From Anoplolepis gracilipes (Eukaryota; Arthropoda; Insecta; Hymenoptera; Formicidae): a stretch of DNA of 64,000 nucleotides. The stretch spans positions 9,399,001-9,463,000 of the forward strand of contig NC_132983.1 of assembly GCF_047496725.1 (NCBI RefSeq), in the 5' to 3' direction. The position numbers and the translations under genes were made by a program. Below, in pieces: positions 44,208 to 56,248 of the stretch; the stretch's first letter is position 1; every line of letters begins with the position of its first letter. Under the pieces are notes generated by a model. The model was not told the DNA's origin. It did no database searches and saw only the letters and a list, made by a program, of their open reading frames with translations.

Positions 44208-45666
44208 TACAATGTCTCGCAACACATAATTAATATTGTAGGGGGTGAAAGAGAGTAAAATTTTGAGCTAAAAGTTCCTTTTCCAATTTTGTCTCAGACC
44301 ATTATTTGTTGAGTTATTACCGATTAAAGTTGACCATTCAGCCGACGCGCTGTCGGAGTACTCAGGGACATAGCATGCCATGGGGAGCCCTCGCACTTAC
44401 CGTACATTCCCTAATTAAATTCTATTTTAATTTTTTAAAATTAATAAATAAATGTGTAGATAAATGGATAGATAAATAAATAAATAAACAAACGAATAAA
44501 TAAATAAATAATGTTTTGACACGTATCATACATTATCCTTATGTAACCTTAGAAACCGATGGAACTATCATTTTTTACTTAAAATCAGTTTTTTTTAAAG
44601 TTGTTTAAATAAATTACTTATTTACTTATAAACATTAAGTTCGAATAACGAAGTATGTTAGAATTTCCATTCGGAGATAATTTAAATTTAAACTTAGATA
44701 TTTATTTTTACGCAAAAATCATCCCGTCGGCTCTTTACCATTTCGTATTCGTATTTCATGTGTATCAGTTATTAAGTCAGTATTTCGTGTATTTTAATTT
44801 GTTTATAAACAATCTATTTTGATAATTTCTTAATGTTTACATGTGTCGTAATGTTTACATGATTCTTACGTATTTTTCCCGTAAAATTCGATGGTGCTAT
44901 TTTAAATCCTAAATTAATGAAAACGTAAACATTATAAATAATACACAGGTCGTCATTAAACATGAATAAGATGCGTCATAGACTACATTTTTATTCGATA
45001 TTAGCTGTTCTACATTGAAATGGATTAAATTTCTGAGAGCGAAATGTCATATTTTCTTATTTTCTTTCTACCCGTAACGTAGTTTAACAAAAATAGCCAA
45101 AAACGTATTTTTTGATAATTTGATCTTAATTTTCTGAAACACTTGACGCGATACAAAAAGTTCGCATCCAGATTCTGATTCAGTCAAAAATCTACGAGGG
45201 ATGACACATCTTATCCAAGTTTAATGTCGATCTATGATTATTTGTTTTTATTAATTTCGGATTTAAAATAGTGTCATATCGAATTTTACGGGAAAAAAAT
45301 GCGTAAGGGTCATGTACATGCCAACAGAAACAAACTATAAAGGAATCTAAGAACTATTAAGAAACTATAAAAATAAATTGTTTATAAACAAATTAAAATA
45401 AACAAGATACTGGCTCAATAACTGACACACATTAAATTCGAAGGAGGAATAATACGAAGGAGTATAAGGTTTAACTATAAAAATAAATTGTTTATAAACA
45501 AATTAAAATAAACGAGGTACTGGCTCAATAATTGATACACCGACATTTACCGCAAATAAGATGCCTGTCAGCGTACATATTCAACTACGGTGTAAAGAAC
45601 ACTTAAGATTTTTGTTTAATACACAAAACTCTTTTGTTTTCTATTCGTTTGTTTTAAACGTTATTT

Positions 45667-46643
45667 ATGGACAATTCCTCGTACGTTTTTGAAGGAAAAA
45701 GCGTCATGAATTACACCGTAGTTGATTATGTCGACATGCATCTTATTTATGGTGAATGTCGGTGTAACGCGTTAGAGGCTTCGCGAGCTATGCGGAACGT
45801 TTTCCAAATCGAGCTCATCCGTATCCGCAAGCGTTCACGCGTTCACATCAGCGCCTTAGGACGGAATATCGGCTGACACCAGGAAATCGTTATGGAAGAA
45901 GGCCGTATGAGGTGAGAGATCCTGCCATCGAAGAAGACATTTTTGAACGAGTGGAAAACGATCCTACAACGAGCTGCCGATTGCTTGCGAGATTAACAGG
46001 TGTTTCCAAAAATACGGTGAATCGGATACTCCGTTCCAACCATCTCCCTCCATATCATTATACGCCAGTTCAGAATTTTCATCCAGGGATGCAGCATTGC
46101 GTAGGCAGTTCTGTCGACAGTTTCTGGCCTTGTCGTACCAGCATGAAAATTTCTTAACCAATATCTTGTGGACAGACGAAAGTTTGTTTACAAGAGAAGG
46201 AATTTTTAACCAACATAATTTACATTATTATGCTGGCGAAAATCCTTTCATAACAAGGACACGAAATTTTCAACATCGCTGGAAAGTAAACGTATGGGAA
46301 GGAATTGTTGGAGATCAGGTTCTCATTTATCAACTTCCGGATGTCCTTCAGGTAAATGTCACTACACACATTTGAAATTCGACGATCTACGCACACAACA
46401 TTTAATAATTACGCGTTTGGTCTTTTCTCTTTTTTTTTGTTTCAGGGTGCACAGTACGCTGCTTTTCTCGAGGAGACGCTTCCGGATTTGTTGGATGACA
46501 TCCCCCTTGCGGCTCGAGCTCTTTGGTTTCAACAAGATGGAGCACCACCGCATAATATGCGCCGTGTGAGACAATATCCCAACGCTCAATTTCCTGGACG
46601 TTGGTTTGGTGTTGGTGCCCCACTCCGTTGGCCTCCACGGTAA
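45667..46643 (+). pseudogene. Tc1/mariner-like transposase, left arm copy
   Basis: Reading in three frames. 45667-45790: DNA-binding start (ECRCNALEASRAMRN). After a frameshift: HPYPQAFTRSHQRLRTE, RLTPGNRYGRRPYEVRDPAI, then an HTH-like LLARLTGVSKNTVNRILR to about 46085. After a second frameshift: LRRQFCRQFL, first catalytic Asp in ILWTDESLFTREG (about 46170), HRWKVNVWEGIVGDQ. An intron runs from 46352 (gtaaatg) to about 46445 (tttcag), then GAQYAAFLEETLPDLLDD and second Asp in FQQDGAPPH (about 46535). Coding ends LRWPPR exactly at a gtaag donor (46641). The next exon, with the third catalytic residue (SPDL-type), is absent. Inactive in cis. Confidence 0.8.
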
Positions 46644-46736
46644 GATCCATTTTAACTTACAGTTAAAAATTGCTGCATAAATAGTAATTTTAATAAATTG
46701 AGTATGAGCTCCTTAGTAATTAAATAAAGAAAGTAT

Positions 46737-47230
46737 AGAGGCAATAGGAGCAAGGATCTTTATTTAGATATGTGGGTAGTATTTTAGATTCTATTGTATT
46801 ATAAAACTATATTGATATTTAATACATTACTGAATTGTTTGACAATATTGAAATAAAATACGAACGTTTCGATCCAGATTCGGATCCTCTTCAGCGTAAT
46901 TTTGTGGAGAAAAAATCGATATAATAACTAAGTCTACGATCTAGAGTTTAATCAAATTCGCAAGTCAAATCATAACGTAAAAGTAGTGTGCTATTGGTTT
47001 AAAATTAATACAAAAGGTAAATAAATGATCGGTCGTTAATCTATCGGAATAATGGGTTGACGTTTCATACACAAGTACAAGATGTTAATAACGTTAAGTT
47101 AAGCGTGATGTCTTTCTTATAAGTATGAGCTACTTCCTTTTTCAAATGTTCTCATTTATCGTCAAGCATTTCTCGGAGGTTTCCAAGCCACGAGGTGTGC
47201 ATTGTATAGGTGAGGATAAAGAGATACTAG
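46737..47230 (-). repeat. Penelope-type terminal repeat, left arm
   Basis: Begins agaggcaataggagcaagg and contains a hammerhead-like motif plus ctcggaggtttccaagcc; related to 13056-13642. It ends where the two palindrome arms stop matching. Confidence 0.6.
46862..46894 (-). ncRNA. Hammerhead-like ribozyme motif, left arm
   Basis: Mirror image of 47901-47933: CTGAAGAG, stem II GATCC/GGATC with a 6-nt loop, GAAACGTT. See the right-arm entry. Confidence 0.5.
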
Positions 47231-47564
47231 AAAACATTATAAATAAACTATCGAAGATATAATGTCACCGTAAGACGACCTCTCTTCAAATGTTTTTTCC
47301 CCACGTAGTCGCAGTACCACTTAATCTTTTAACATAACTACACGTATAATATCTGTACGATATAAAAAATATGTTAAGTGACAGATGACTGATGCAGCTA
47401 CTACCAGTAAGCATTTCTCTCTCATTATTTGTATTATCTTTTACTTAATTCATTATCATGTGGTGAGTTTTTTATTTAATTTATTATCTTTTATTTTTTT
47501 AAAAATCCGTTTTGAAAAACATCAATGGTTGTCAGTTATAGATTTGGCTCAATTATTTTTCATA
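47231..47564. other. Unpaired centre (loop) of the giant palindrome
   Basis: About 334 bp without an inverse partner. No ORF or domain was recognised. Any inverted-dimer junction would lie here. Confidence 0.6.
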
Positions 47565-48058
47565 CTAGTATCTCTTTATCCTCACCTATACAATGCACAC
47601 CTCGTGGCTTGGAAACCTCCGAGAAATGCTTGACGATAAATGAGAACATTTGAAAAAGGAAGTAGCTCATACTTATAAGAAAGACATCACGCTTAACTTA
47701 ACGTTATTAACATCTTGTACTTGTGTATGAAACGTCAACCCATTATTCCGATAGATTAACGACCGATCATTTATTTACCTTTTGTATTAATTTTAAACCA
47801 ATAGCACACTACTTTTACGTTATGATTTGACTTGCGAATTTGATTAAACTCTAGATCGTAGACTTAGTTATTATATCGATTTTTTCTCCACAAAATTACG
47901 CTGAAGAGGATCCGAATCTGGATCGAAACGTTCGTATTTTATTTCAATATTGTCAAACAATTCAGTAATGTATTAAATATCAATATAGTTTTATAATACA
48001 ATAGAATCTAAAATACTACCCACATATCTAAATAAAGATCCTTGCTCCTATTGCCTCT
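47565..48058 (+). repeat. Penelope-type terminal repeat, right arm
   Basis: Inverse of 46737-47230; it ends in tcctattgcctctatac. Confidence 0.6.
47901..47933 (+). ncRNA. Hammerhead-like ribozyme motif, right arm
   Basis: CTGAAGAG (CUGANGA plus one G), stem II GATCC/GGATC (five perfect pairs), GAAACGTT. Flanking AAATTACG (47893-47900) and CGTATTT (47932-47938) can form stem I with seven pairs and one bulged T. The ACGT after GAA is self-complementary, which would let two copies share helix III, as in dimeric hammerheads. This is the best match to the canonical boxes in the window. Confidence 0.55.
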
Positions 48059-48151
48059 ATACTTTCTTTATTTAATTACTAAGGAGCTCATACTCAATTT
48101 ATTAAAATTACTATTTATGCAGCAATTTTTAACTGTAAGTTAAAATGGATC

Positions 48152-49128
48152 TTACCGTGGAGGCCAACGGAGTGGGGCACCAACACCAAACCAACGTCCA
48201 GGAAATTGAGCGTTGGGATATTGTCTCACACGGCGCATATTATGCGGTGGTGCTCCATCTTGTTGAAACCAAAGAGCTCGAGCCGCAAGGGGGATGTCAT
48301 CCAACAAATCCGGAAGCGTCTCCTCGAGAAAAGCAGCGTACTGTGCACCCTGAAACAAAAAAAAAGAGAAAAGACCAAACGCGTAATTATTAAATGTTGT
48401 GTGCGTAGATCGTCGAATTTCAAATGTGTGTAGTGACATTTACCTGAAGGACATCCGGAAGTTGATAAATGAGAACCTGATCTCCAACAATTCCTTCCCA
48501 TACGTTTACTTTCCAGCGATGTTGAAAATTTCGTGTCCTTGTTATGAAAGGATTTTCGCCAGCATAATAATGTAAATTATGTTGGTTAAAAATTCCTTCT
48601 CTTGTAAACAAACTTTCGTCTGTCCACAAGATATTGGTTAAGAAATTTTCATGCTGGTACGACAAGGCCAGAAACTGTCGACAGAACTGCCTACGCAATG
48701 CTGCATCCCTGGATGAAAATTCTGAACTGGCGTATAATGATATGGAGGGAGATGGTTGGAACGGAGTATCCGATTCACCGTATTTTTGGAAACACCTGTT
48801 AATCTCGCAAGCAATCGGCAGCTCGTTGTAGGATCGTTTTCCACTCGTTCAAAAATGTCTTCTTCGATGGCAGGATCTCTCACCTCATACGGCCTTCTTC
48901 CATAACGATTTCCTGGTGTCAGCCGATATTCCGTCCTAAGGCGCTGATGTGAACGCGTGAACGCTTGCGGATACGGATGAGCTCGATTTGGAAAACGTTC
49001 CGCATAGCTCGCGAAGCCTCTAACGCGTTACACCGACATTCACCATAAATAAGATGCATGTCGACATAATCAACTACGGTGTAATTCATGACGCTTTTTC
49101 CTTCAAAAACGTACGAGGAATTGTCCAT
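48152..49128 (-). pseudogene. Tc1/mariner-like transposase, right arm copy
   Basis: Exact mirror of 45667-46643, with the same two frameshifts, the same intron and the same loss of the last exon. The gene was therefore already broken when the inverted duplication formed, or the two arms are kept identical by gene conversion. Confidence 0.8.
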
Positions 49129-50599
49129 AAATAACGTTTAAAACAAACGAATAGAAAACAAAAGAGTTTTGTGTATTAAACAAAAATCTTAAGTGTTCTT
49201 TACACCGTAGTTGAATATGTACGCTGACAGGCATCTTATTTGCGGTAAATGTCGGTGTATCAATTATTGAGCCAGTACCTCGTTTATTTTAATTTGTTTA
49301 TAAACAATTTATTTTTATAGTTAAACCTTATACTCCTTCGTATTATTCCTCCTTCGAATTTAATGTGTGTCAGTTATTGAGCCAGTATCTTGTTTATTTT
49401 AATTTGTTTATAAACAATTTATTTTTATAGTTTCTTAATAGTTCTTAGATTCCTTTATAGTTTGTTTCTGTTGGCATGTACATGACCCTTACGCATTTTT
49501 TTCCCGTAAAATTCGATATGACACTATTTTAAATCCGAAATTAATAAAAACAAATAATCATAGATCGACATTAAACTTGGATAAGATGTGTCATCCCTCG
49601 TAGATTTTTGACTGAATCAGAATCTGGATGCGAACTTTTTGTATCGCGTCAAGTGTTTCAGAAAATTAAGATCAAATTATCAAAAAATACGTTTTTGGCT
49701 ATTTTTGTTAAACTACGTTACGGGTAGAAAGAAAATAAGAAAATATGACATTTCGCTCTCAGAAATTTAATCCATTTCAATGTAGAACAGCTAATATCGA
49801 ATAAAAATGTAGTCTATGACGCATCTTATTCATGTTTAATGACGACCTGTGTATTATTTATAATGTTTACGTTTTCATTAATTTAGGATTTAAAATAGCA
49901 CCATCGAATTTTACGGGAAAAATACGTAAGAATCATGTAAACATTACGACACATGTAAACATTAAGAAATTATCAAAATAGATTGTTTATAAACAAATTA
50001 AAATACACGAAATACTGACTTAATAACTGATACACATGAAATACGAATACGAAATGGTAAAGAGCCGACGGGATGATTTTTGCGTAAAAATAAATATCTA
50101 AGTTTAAATTTAAATTATCTCCGAATGGAAATTCTAACATACTTCGTTATTCGAACTTAATGTTTATAAGTAAATAAGTAATTTATTTAAACAACTTTAA
50201 AAAAAACTGATTTTAAGTAAAAAATGATAGTTCCATCGGTTTCTAAGGTTACATAAGGATAATGTATGATACGTGTCAAAACATTATTTATTTATTTATT
50301 CGTTTGTTTATTTATTTATTTATCTATCCATTTATCTACACATTTATTTATTAATTTTAAAAAATTAAAATAGAATTTAATTAGGGAATGTACGGTAAGT
50401 GCGAGGGCTCCCCATGGCATGCTATGTCCCTGAGTACTCCGACAGCGCGTCGTCTGAATGGTCAACTTTAATCGGTAATAACTCAACAAATAATGGTCTG
50501 AGACAAAATTGGAAAAGGAACTTTTAGCTCAAAATTTCACTCTCTTTCACCCCCTACAATATTAATTATGTGATGCGAGACACCCTATATACGTGTTTT

Positions 50600-51060
50600 T
50601 TTATTTGCCGCTAAGTGGCGTGTTCAGATTTAACTATATCTCGTATTTAAGTTTTTATAACATGTATATAAAGCCTTAAAGAACAATTACTACTAAAAAT
50701 ATAATGTAAAGAATGTTTTTTGTCAGTTTAACTTTTGATATAATCCCAATAAGAGATACAAAACATGAAATATAACCTATAAGAATAACTTATAATTAAA
50801 ACGTAAAAAAAACATTAGAAATGACTAAAAAATGTTCTTAGACAATTTTTTAGAAACTTAAAAATATGTCTTAAAGACTATCAAAAATGTCTAGATTTAG
50901 TCATTTTTAGTCATCATATAGATAGGCTTATCAGTGACACAAACGAGGTCATGAGCTAACTTTTAGTCATTTTTTCGTCGTCTATATCCTCTTACTAAAA
51001 GGTGTCTTTGACAAAAGATGTCACATTTTAGCCATCTTTTAGACGACTTTTTGCCCTCTG
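50600..51060. repeat. Dispersed repeat plus MITE-like aagatgtc text
   Basis: 50600-50700 matches 40888-40990 in kind. 50840-51060 has agtcatttttagtc and aaaagatgtcacattttag motifs of the MITE family. Confidence 0.5.
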
Positions 51061-51870
51061 GCAAATCTTCAAAAAGTTTTAACAGTCGCTCATTGTTGTT
51101 TACTAAAAAGTCATAAACAAAAATGTTTCATGAATTATGCGTAATTTTCGAATTTCAATGAATACTATGTATAAGATCGGACTATGAATATCGGCCTAAA
51201 TCTGCTTCAATCGAAAACACTATAATTAGCTTGGCACCATGGACCTAGGCCAGAGATCGCACAAAACTCTATCTAATATTTAATATATCTATGTCCACCC
51301 CATATACACGTTTTAAAGACGAAACAAAATCTATTATTGCGGTCCCACATGGGTTTGTAATTTTTCACATAAAACTTGAAATATTTATTCATTTCATGAT
51401 AGTCACTTGCTCTGAAATCGTCACTATATAAACCTTGGCCTCCTTGTATGATATATAATACGCCCTAATAGAGATGTGCGCAGATGTGAAAACTGTGACG
51501 TCCCGCCAAAAATTTCAAATTAATTTTTCCAAATATAAATACGCCGCTTAAAATATGAATATATGCTATATATATATTACAGCCCATTATTTTTGTCGCA
51601 TTTCTTCATTTGCTGATATCCTATAAGCAGATTTTTTTCACTTACAAATATTGAATATTACATATAATGCCAATCATATTAAATATAATGTTACATATTA
51701 TATTATTACATATAATAACTACAATATTTACATTATTTAAATTAATGTCAGAAATATATTTATTAAATTAATTAACTTATGAAAAGAACGTTATGGGTAA
51801 ATAAAGTTTTCCTCCGCAGTACAAATACAGCAATTCGTAACCATTATCACGTATTATTATTATGTATATT
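51061..51870. other. Spacer, no gene seen
   Basis: Includes a piece of the 8.5-kb TIR element (51065-51130) and half a hairpin MITE (51170-51205). The rest is AT-rich; missing exons of OR gene A were looked for here without success. Confidence 0.4.
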
Positions 51871-52149
51871 GGTTGTGTTCCAAAAAAACTTTCCCTAACT
51901 ATTTTTCTGGTTATGAAGTTGGTAACACTGTAACTAACTTATGTACGTTCCATAATGTATCAGCTGATGATATCCGAGTACTATTGAGAAGCATATTAGA
52001 TTTCGAAAGAGTGTGAATTCAATAAAAAGATTTTTTTATTTGTTTATTTTATTACTATTACTATAGGTAAGGAGTCTGCAACATACTCTTTGAATATACA
52101 GAAAGCAAAAATGAAAACACTAAAAATTAAAAGTTGTGAACAAGTAATG

Positions 52150-52580
52150 CCTATAAATCTATATATAATCCTCGTAATTCCGCGCGCAACATCGATATTG
52201 AATTTAATTGGGTGGTTACGAGGATTTTCTGTCATTGAAGAGATATTCTAATACCGAAATTTATTAACCGCACATGAAGGAGATAAATTTATAAAATTAT
52301 TTTAATAACAATAAATTACTACATAACAATAACTTAACAATAAATTAAATACATAATTTATCAATATTTCAATGTCGATAATTAAATTTAGTGCGGTGGC
52401 ACTTTTAATATGCGACGTGCCTGAGCGCGCGAAGTTTTGTCATGCTAATTGGTCAACTTTAAACTCTTACCATTTGAAAACTATTGTAGCCTCGACATTT
52501 TGATATTAGAATTTTCGTCTCTAAATGACCTCAGGAATCCACTATTAATAGGTGATTTGGTAAGTCTAGGACACCCTGTA
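52150..52580. repeat. Right half of a palindromic element Fb-C
   Basis: Matches 59330-59746 (ggtggcacttttaatatgcg, gcatgctaattggtcaac) and ends gtctaggacaccctgta. The left arm is missing; the break is near the palindrome centre (aattccgcgcgcaacatcg). Confidence 0.75.
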
Positions 52581-52598
52581 TATATACCCTGTATATAT

Positions 52599-53481
52599 AC
52601 AGAGTGGACCATTTTAATCCATCCAGTCGAATATCTCGAAAACCAAGCCCGGGAGAGAAAAATGTTTCAGACAAAAGTTGTATGGTTTCGAGAGGGCCAT
52701 AAGATGGTACCATTGGTTTGACGTTGAAAAGTCATTTGAAGGTCACGTGAAGGTCACTTCAAGTTTTTTAAATGGAACACCCTATATATTTTTACACATT
52801 CTTGTAGCTCATCTCGAGAGCTTTCCAAAACAGTTATGATAAAGTATTTTTCATTAAGTATTTTTTGAGTTATAAGGCTTCAAAGTTGCAGTATTTTGAC
52901 ATAAAATACAAGATATCTCATAAAATATTCATTTTTTGATTATCTTACTCTAATACTTTTATGCACAGAATAATGAGACGAATCAATTGGTGTAAAGAAA
53001 ACACATAATTATGTTAAAATAAAAATGTGTAACTGTTAGTTGCAAATTTAGATTTTTACTTTAACATAATTATGTGTTTTCTTTACACCAATTGATTCGT
53101 CTCATTATTCTGTGCATAAAAGTATTAAAGTAAGATAATAAAAAATGAATATTTTACGAGATATTTTGTATTTTATGTCAAAATACTGCAATTTTGAAGC
53201 CTTATAACTCAAAAAATACTTAATGAAAAATACTTTGTCATAAGTGTTTTGGAAAGCTCTCGAGATGAGCTACAAGAATATGTAAAAATATATAGGGTGT
53301 TCCATTTAAAAAACTTGAAGTGACCTTCACGTGACCTTCAAATGATTTTTCAAGGTCAAACCAATGGTACCATCTTATGGCCCCCTCGAAACCATATAAC
53401 TTTTGTCTGAAACATTTTTCTCTCCCGGGCTTGGTTTTCGAGATATTCGACTGGATGGATTAAAATGGTCCACCCTGTATA
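52599..53481. repeat. Palindromic element Fb-D, 883 bp
   Basis: It starts acagagtggaccattttaat and ends attaaaatggtccaccctgta. The arms pair almost throughout (ggttttcgagatattcgact and its inverse; aaggtcacgtgaaggtcact and its inverse), centred near 53035. It is the best-preserved copy of this type. No coding capacity. Confidence 0.9.
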
Positions 53482-53484
53482 TAT

Positions 53485-55400
53485 TGTGACGTGACGTTTT
53501 TCTTTCGTCCGTCACAAGGGCTGAAAGGCCCGATCGGGAAGGGTTTTGCGGGGCCTGCGTCCTTCTATTATAGAGAGAGCGCCCTGCGAAGTTCAATTTT
53601 ATTTGCGCGCGTTATTTGCGAGTTTGGCGGCAGCCTCTTCTGGTTCGACAGCTACACGGATTCGAGGAGCCTGGTTACGACGGCGAGCGGAGGTCAAGAA
53701 CTGCGGAAAGATCACACCCAGTAAGACTTATACATTTTATTTGATAAGTTATAAATCGGCGGGAACATCGACTGCCGTTAAAGGATTCACATCCGCAGGA
53801 TCGGAACGGAGGCCAAGGATCGAAAGGAAACGGTCAAGAGGATGGCCACTCCAGACGTATTAAGCATCGGAGCCCCCGACTATGGAGCTATAAGGTCTGA
53901 CTCAATCATGGGGTTCGGGGAAACCAAGGGCACCGAACCGGGCCGACCGGAGGCTGCCGACAAGCCACCCCGGGAAGTTGCCTCGCGGGAGTCGACAGAT
54001 CAAAGATCGATAAAGGGAATCGAACCGGCCGCGATAAGAGAAGGCCGTGATTGGCCCTGAGGGCCACGATAGCGCCACAGGTGGCTTAATTACGTATGAT
54101 GTCGCCGGCGTGTCCCCCGCAAGCCTCCCGCTCGTCACTGTTCGGCGAGCGATCGAGGATGACAAGCCTATCGACCCGACTAGCGAGGATCCTCCTGAGT
54201 GAGACCGGACGACGGAAAAGGAAAAGGATTGTAAGGCCGCCAAACCTCACACGATTCGGACGAGCGTACCCTGTCGTATTTGTTGCATTTCTAGTTATCG
54301 CGATTAACGGGGAGATTATATTCCGCCGTCGCGTGCTTGTTGCCGTACCGTTGTTGGAATTTGCGGAGGGCCGCATTTCGTCCGAGTCGTAAAAGAGCAT
54401 AACGTCTCTCTCTGTAAACGCCGCCGAAAGTCATTATTGTCTTGTCGCGTTAAATACCGTTTAGTTGTCGAAATTTATCGTAATACGTGTGGAATTGTAT
54501 CCGTCGAGAAGCGAGCTCGTGTACCGCGTGCCGCGTATGACTGTAATATCCCGTGCCGCTTATCGACTCGCGATCTGGGAACAATTTGTGTTACTACAAT
54601 TTAATTGAATGTAGTTTGATGTAAAAGAACGTCGAATTCTTGTATTCAGCGTATTTGGAGAATTGTGCACGTCGTATATTGCGTATAATAAGTACTGCGG
54701 TGATCGATAGCAAAGGTCGATGCGTGCCGACCGCGCATGTCTACGCGCATTCCTGAAGGTTTATTATAGATCGATTAGCGCGATTACGGACGATTCGCGG
54801 CCGAGACTTGTGATATCTCATTGAAAAAGTCTGTATAATCGCCGCGACCTTAATAAGCCGCGAGCGATTTGCAGAAAAGTCCAAATTCAGCTAACATCAA
54901 GTGTAACCCGATACCTCTCGGTCGCGGCATCGCGCCATCACGCGCCCTTCACATACCCAGAGCGTGCGACTTTTACGTCTAGTTGTCGCATGCAAAATAA
55001 CTCTCCGATACTTGTCGATCAAACTAAAATTTTCTTGTACATCATATCCATTCTACCTATTGATTGTTAAATATATTTATTATCTAAATTCGATAATTGT
55101 GTCTGTTTCTCCGGAGGCTTTCTCACCCGCAAACTATCGATTCTCGATCCCCTCTGGCTCCTGACGCACCCCCTCCCTCTGCCGTTCAAGTACTGACTAG
55201 TCGTTTTGGCTACCGTCGCGGTCATAATTGCTTTAAGATTTGACATGGATCATGCGAGTATCGTGCTATTTGGAGACGGCGCAAATCTTCGCGCCTGGCG
55301 CCCAAAAATTACCGTTCGTGTAGAGTAAAACGCCGACTAATTAAGCGATCGCGCCGAAGGTGTGCCGTAGGCCAGTCCACCGGCCAAAATTGTATACAGG
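53485..55400 (+). repeat. LTR-like GC-rich repeat, copy 1
   Basis: Begins TGTGACGTGACG immediately after the end of the Fb-D element. Its first 780 bp are related to 60717-61560 (tgcgtccttc; gtaaggccgcca near 54228 and 61526; gaggcc/gcc-rich blocks). tggcgcccaa at 55296-55305 resembles a tRNA-Lys primer-binding site, which would place an LTR end just before it. Open frames of up to 113 codons are short and unrecognised. The end coordinate is a guess. Confidence 0.35.
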
Positions 55401-55504
55401 AGCGTACACGATAATTCATCGAAAACAGATATACGGTCACAATATATATATATAAAATAAGTAGATAATAAATTTTTATGTTCTAAAATAAAATAAATGT
55501 ATAA

Positions 55505-55511
55505 AATATCT

Positions 55512-55557
<46 letters not shown>
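55505..55557. repeat. (TA)n microsatellite
   Basis: About 25 TA units at the left edge of the next palindrome. Confidence 0.9.
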
Positions 55558-55560
<3 letters not shown>

Positions 55561-55572
55561 AAATATATATAT

Positions 55573-56057
55573 ACAGGGTGTCCCCGAATTGGCGGATCAA
55601 TTCTCGTGGGTAGATAGAGCGTGTTAAACTGAAGAAAAAAATCTTATATCATTTTGCTAAATTCACAATAATTAATGAGATATAAATTAATAAATATCGG
55701 CCAATCCGTGCCAGTATAAGCGCGCGGCGCGAAGAAACCTCCCAGTTGTTACTTGATACTAGACGCGCGGCAAGACATAAACGCAGAACGCAACTGTACG
55801 TATCTCTTTCAGTACGCCCTTTGTACGTCCGTTGTACAGCGCTCCGCCTACTGTCTCGCTGCGCGCTTAGTATCAAGTAACAAGTAGGAGGTTTCTTCGC
55901 GCCGCGCGCTTATCCTGGCACGTATTGGCCCATCTTTATTAATTTATATCTCATTAATTATTGCTAATTTAGTAAAATGATATTAGATTTTTCTCTTTAG
56001 TTTAACACGCTCTATCTACCCACGAGAGTTGATCCGCCAATTCGGGGACACCCTGTA
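55573..56057. repeat. Palindromic element Fb-B, with extended flanking arms
   Basis: It starts acagggtgtccccgaattgg and ends aattcggggacaccctgta. The arms pair (cttgatactagacgcgcgg near 55753; gcgcgcttagtatcaag near 55862). The palindrome continues beyond the element: 55452-55515 (gtagataataaatttttatg...) is the inverse of 56060-56120, so flanking DNA was also duplicated in inverse order. Confidence 0.85.
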
Positions 56058-56122
56058 TATAAAATAAGATATTTTATACATTTATTTTATTTTAGAACGT
56101 AAAAATTTATTATCTACTAGTG

Positions 56123-56248
56123 ACTGGAAATCAGAATTTGTAGAAGAATATAAAAAAGACAAACAATTGACTAGAGAAGAAACTGCCGAATATAGAAAAC
56201 AAAAATTAAACATTTTAAGGGAAATTGCGGAAACCTTGAAGAAGTAAA
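56123..56248 (+). pseudogene. Harbinger accessory (MADF/Myb-like) protein, C-terminal end
   Basis: 42 codons: EFVEEYKKDKQLTREE, then RKQKLNILREIAETLKK and a stop. A charged helical end of this kind is common in the second ORF of PIF/Harbinger elements, whose product binds DNA and escorts the transposase. It runs convergently to the transposase gene, the usual arrangement. The rest of the ORF was lost to the palindrome immediately upstream. Confidence 0.45.

Larger units (their letters stand above)
44208..50587. mobile_element. Giant palindromic element, two arms of about 3.0 kb
   Basis: Position p pairs with 94795-p from the outer ends to 47230/47565, with no net indel; only a few mismatches were seen in the parts I compared (near 44218, 44243, 44357). 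The unpaired centre, 47231-47564, is about 334 bp. The right end reads gcgagacaccctata; the left end is a mutated tacaatgtctcgc. TA flanks both ends. Each arm carries a broken transposase and, inside it, a Penelope-type terminal repeat. The ends and the transposase place it with Tc1/mariner-like elements. A natural snap-back element and an assembly-created inverted duplication are both possible. Confidence 0.85.

Noticed and set aside
52044..52235. 63-codon minus-strand frame near the Harbinger left end
   Set aside because: Falls in subterminal repeat and Fb-C centre sequence; no family resemblance.
54086..54400. Frames of about 100 codons in the GC-rich LTR-like repeat
   Set aside because: Present on both strands, no domain, and the related repeat at 61 kb does not keep them.
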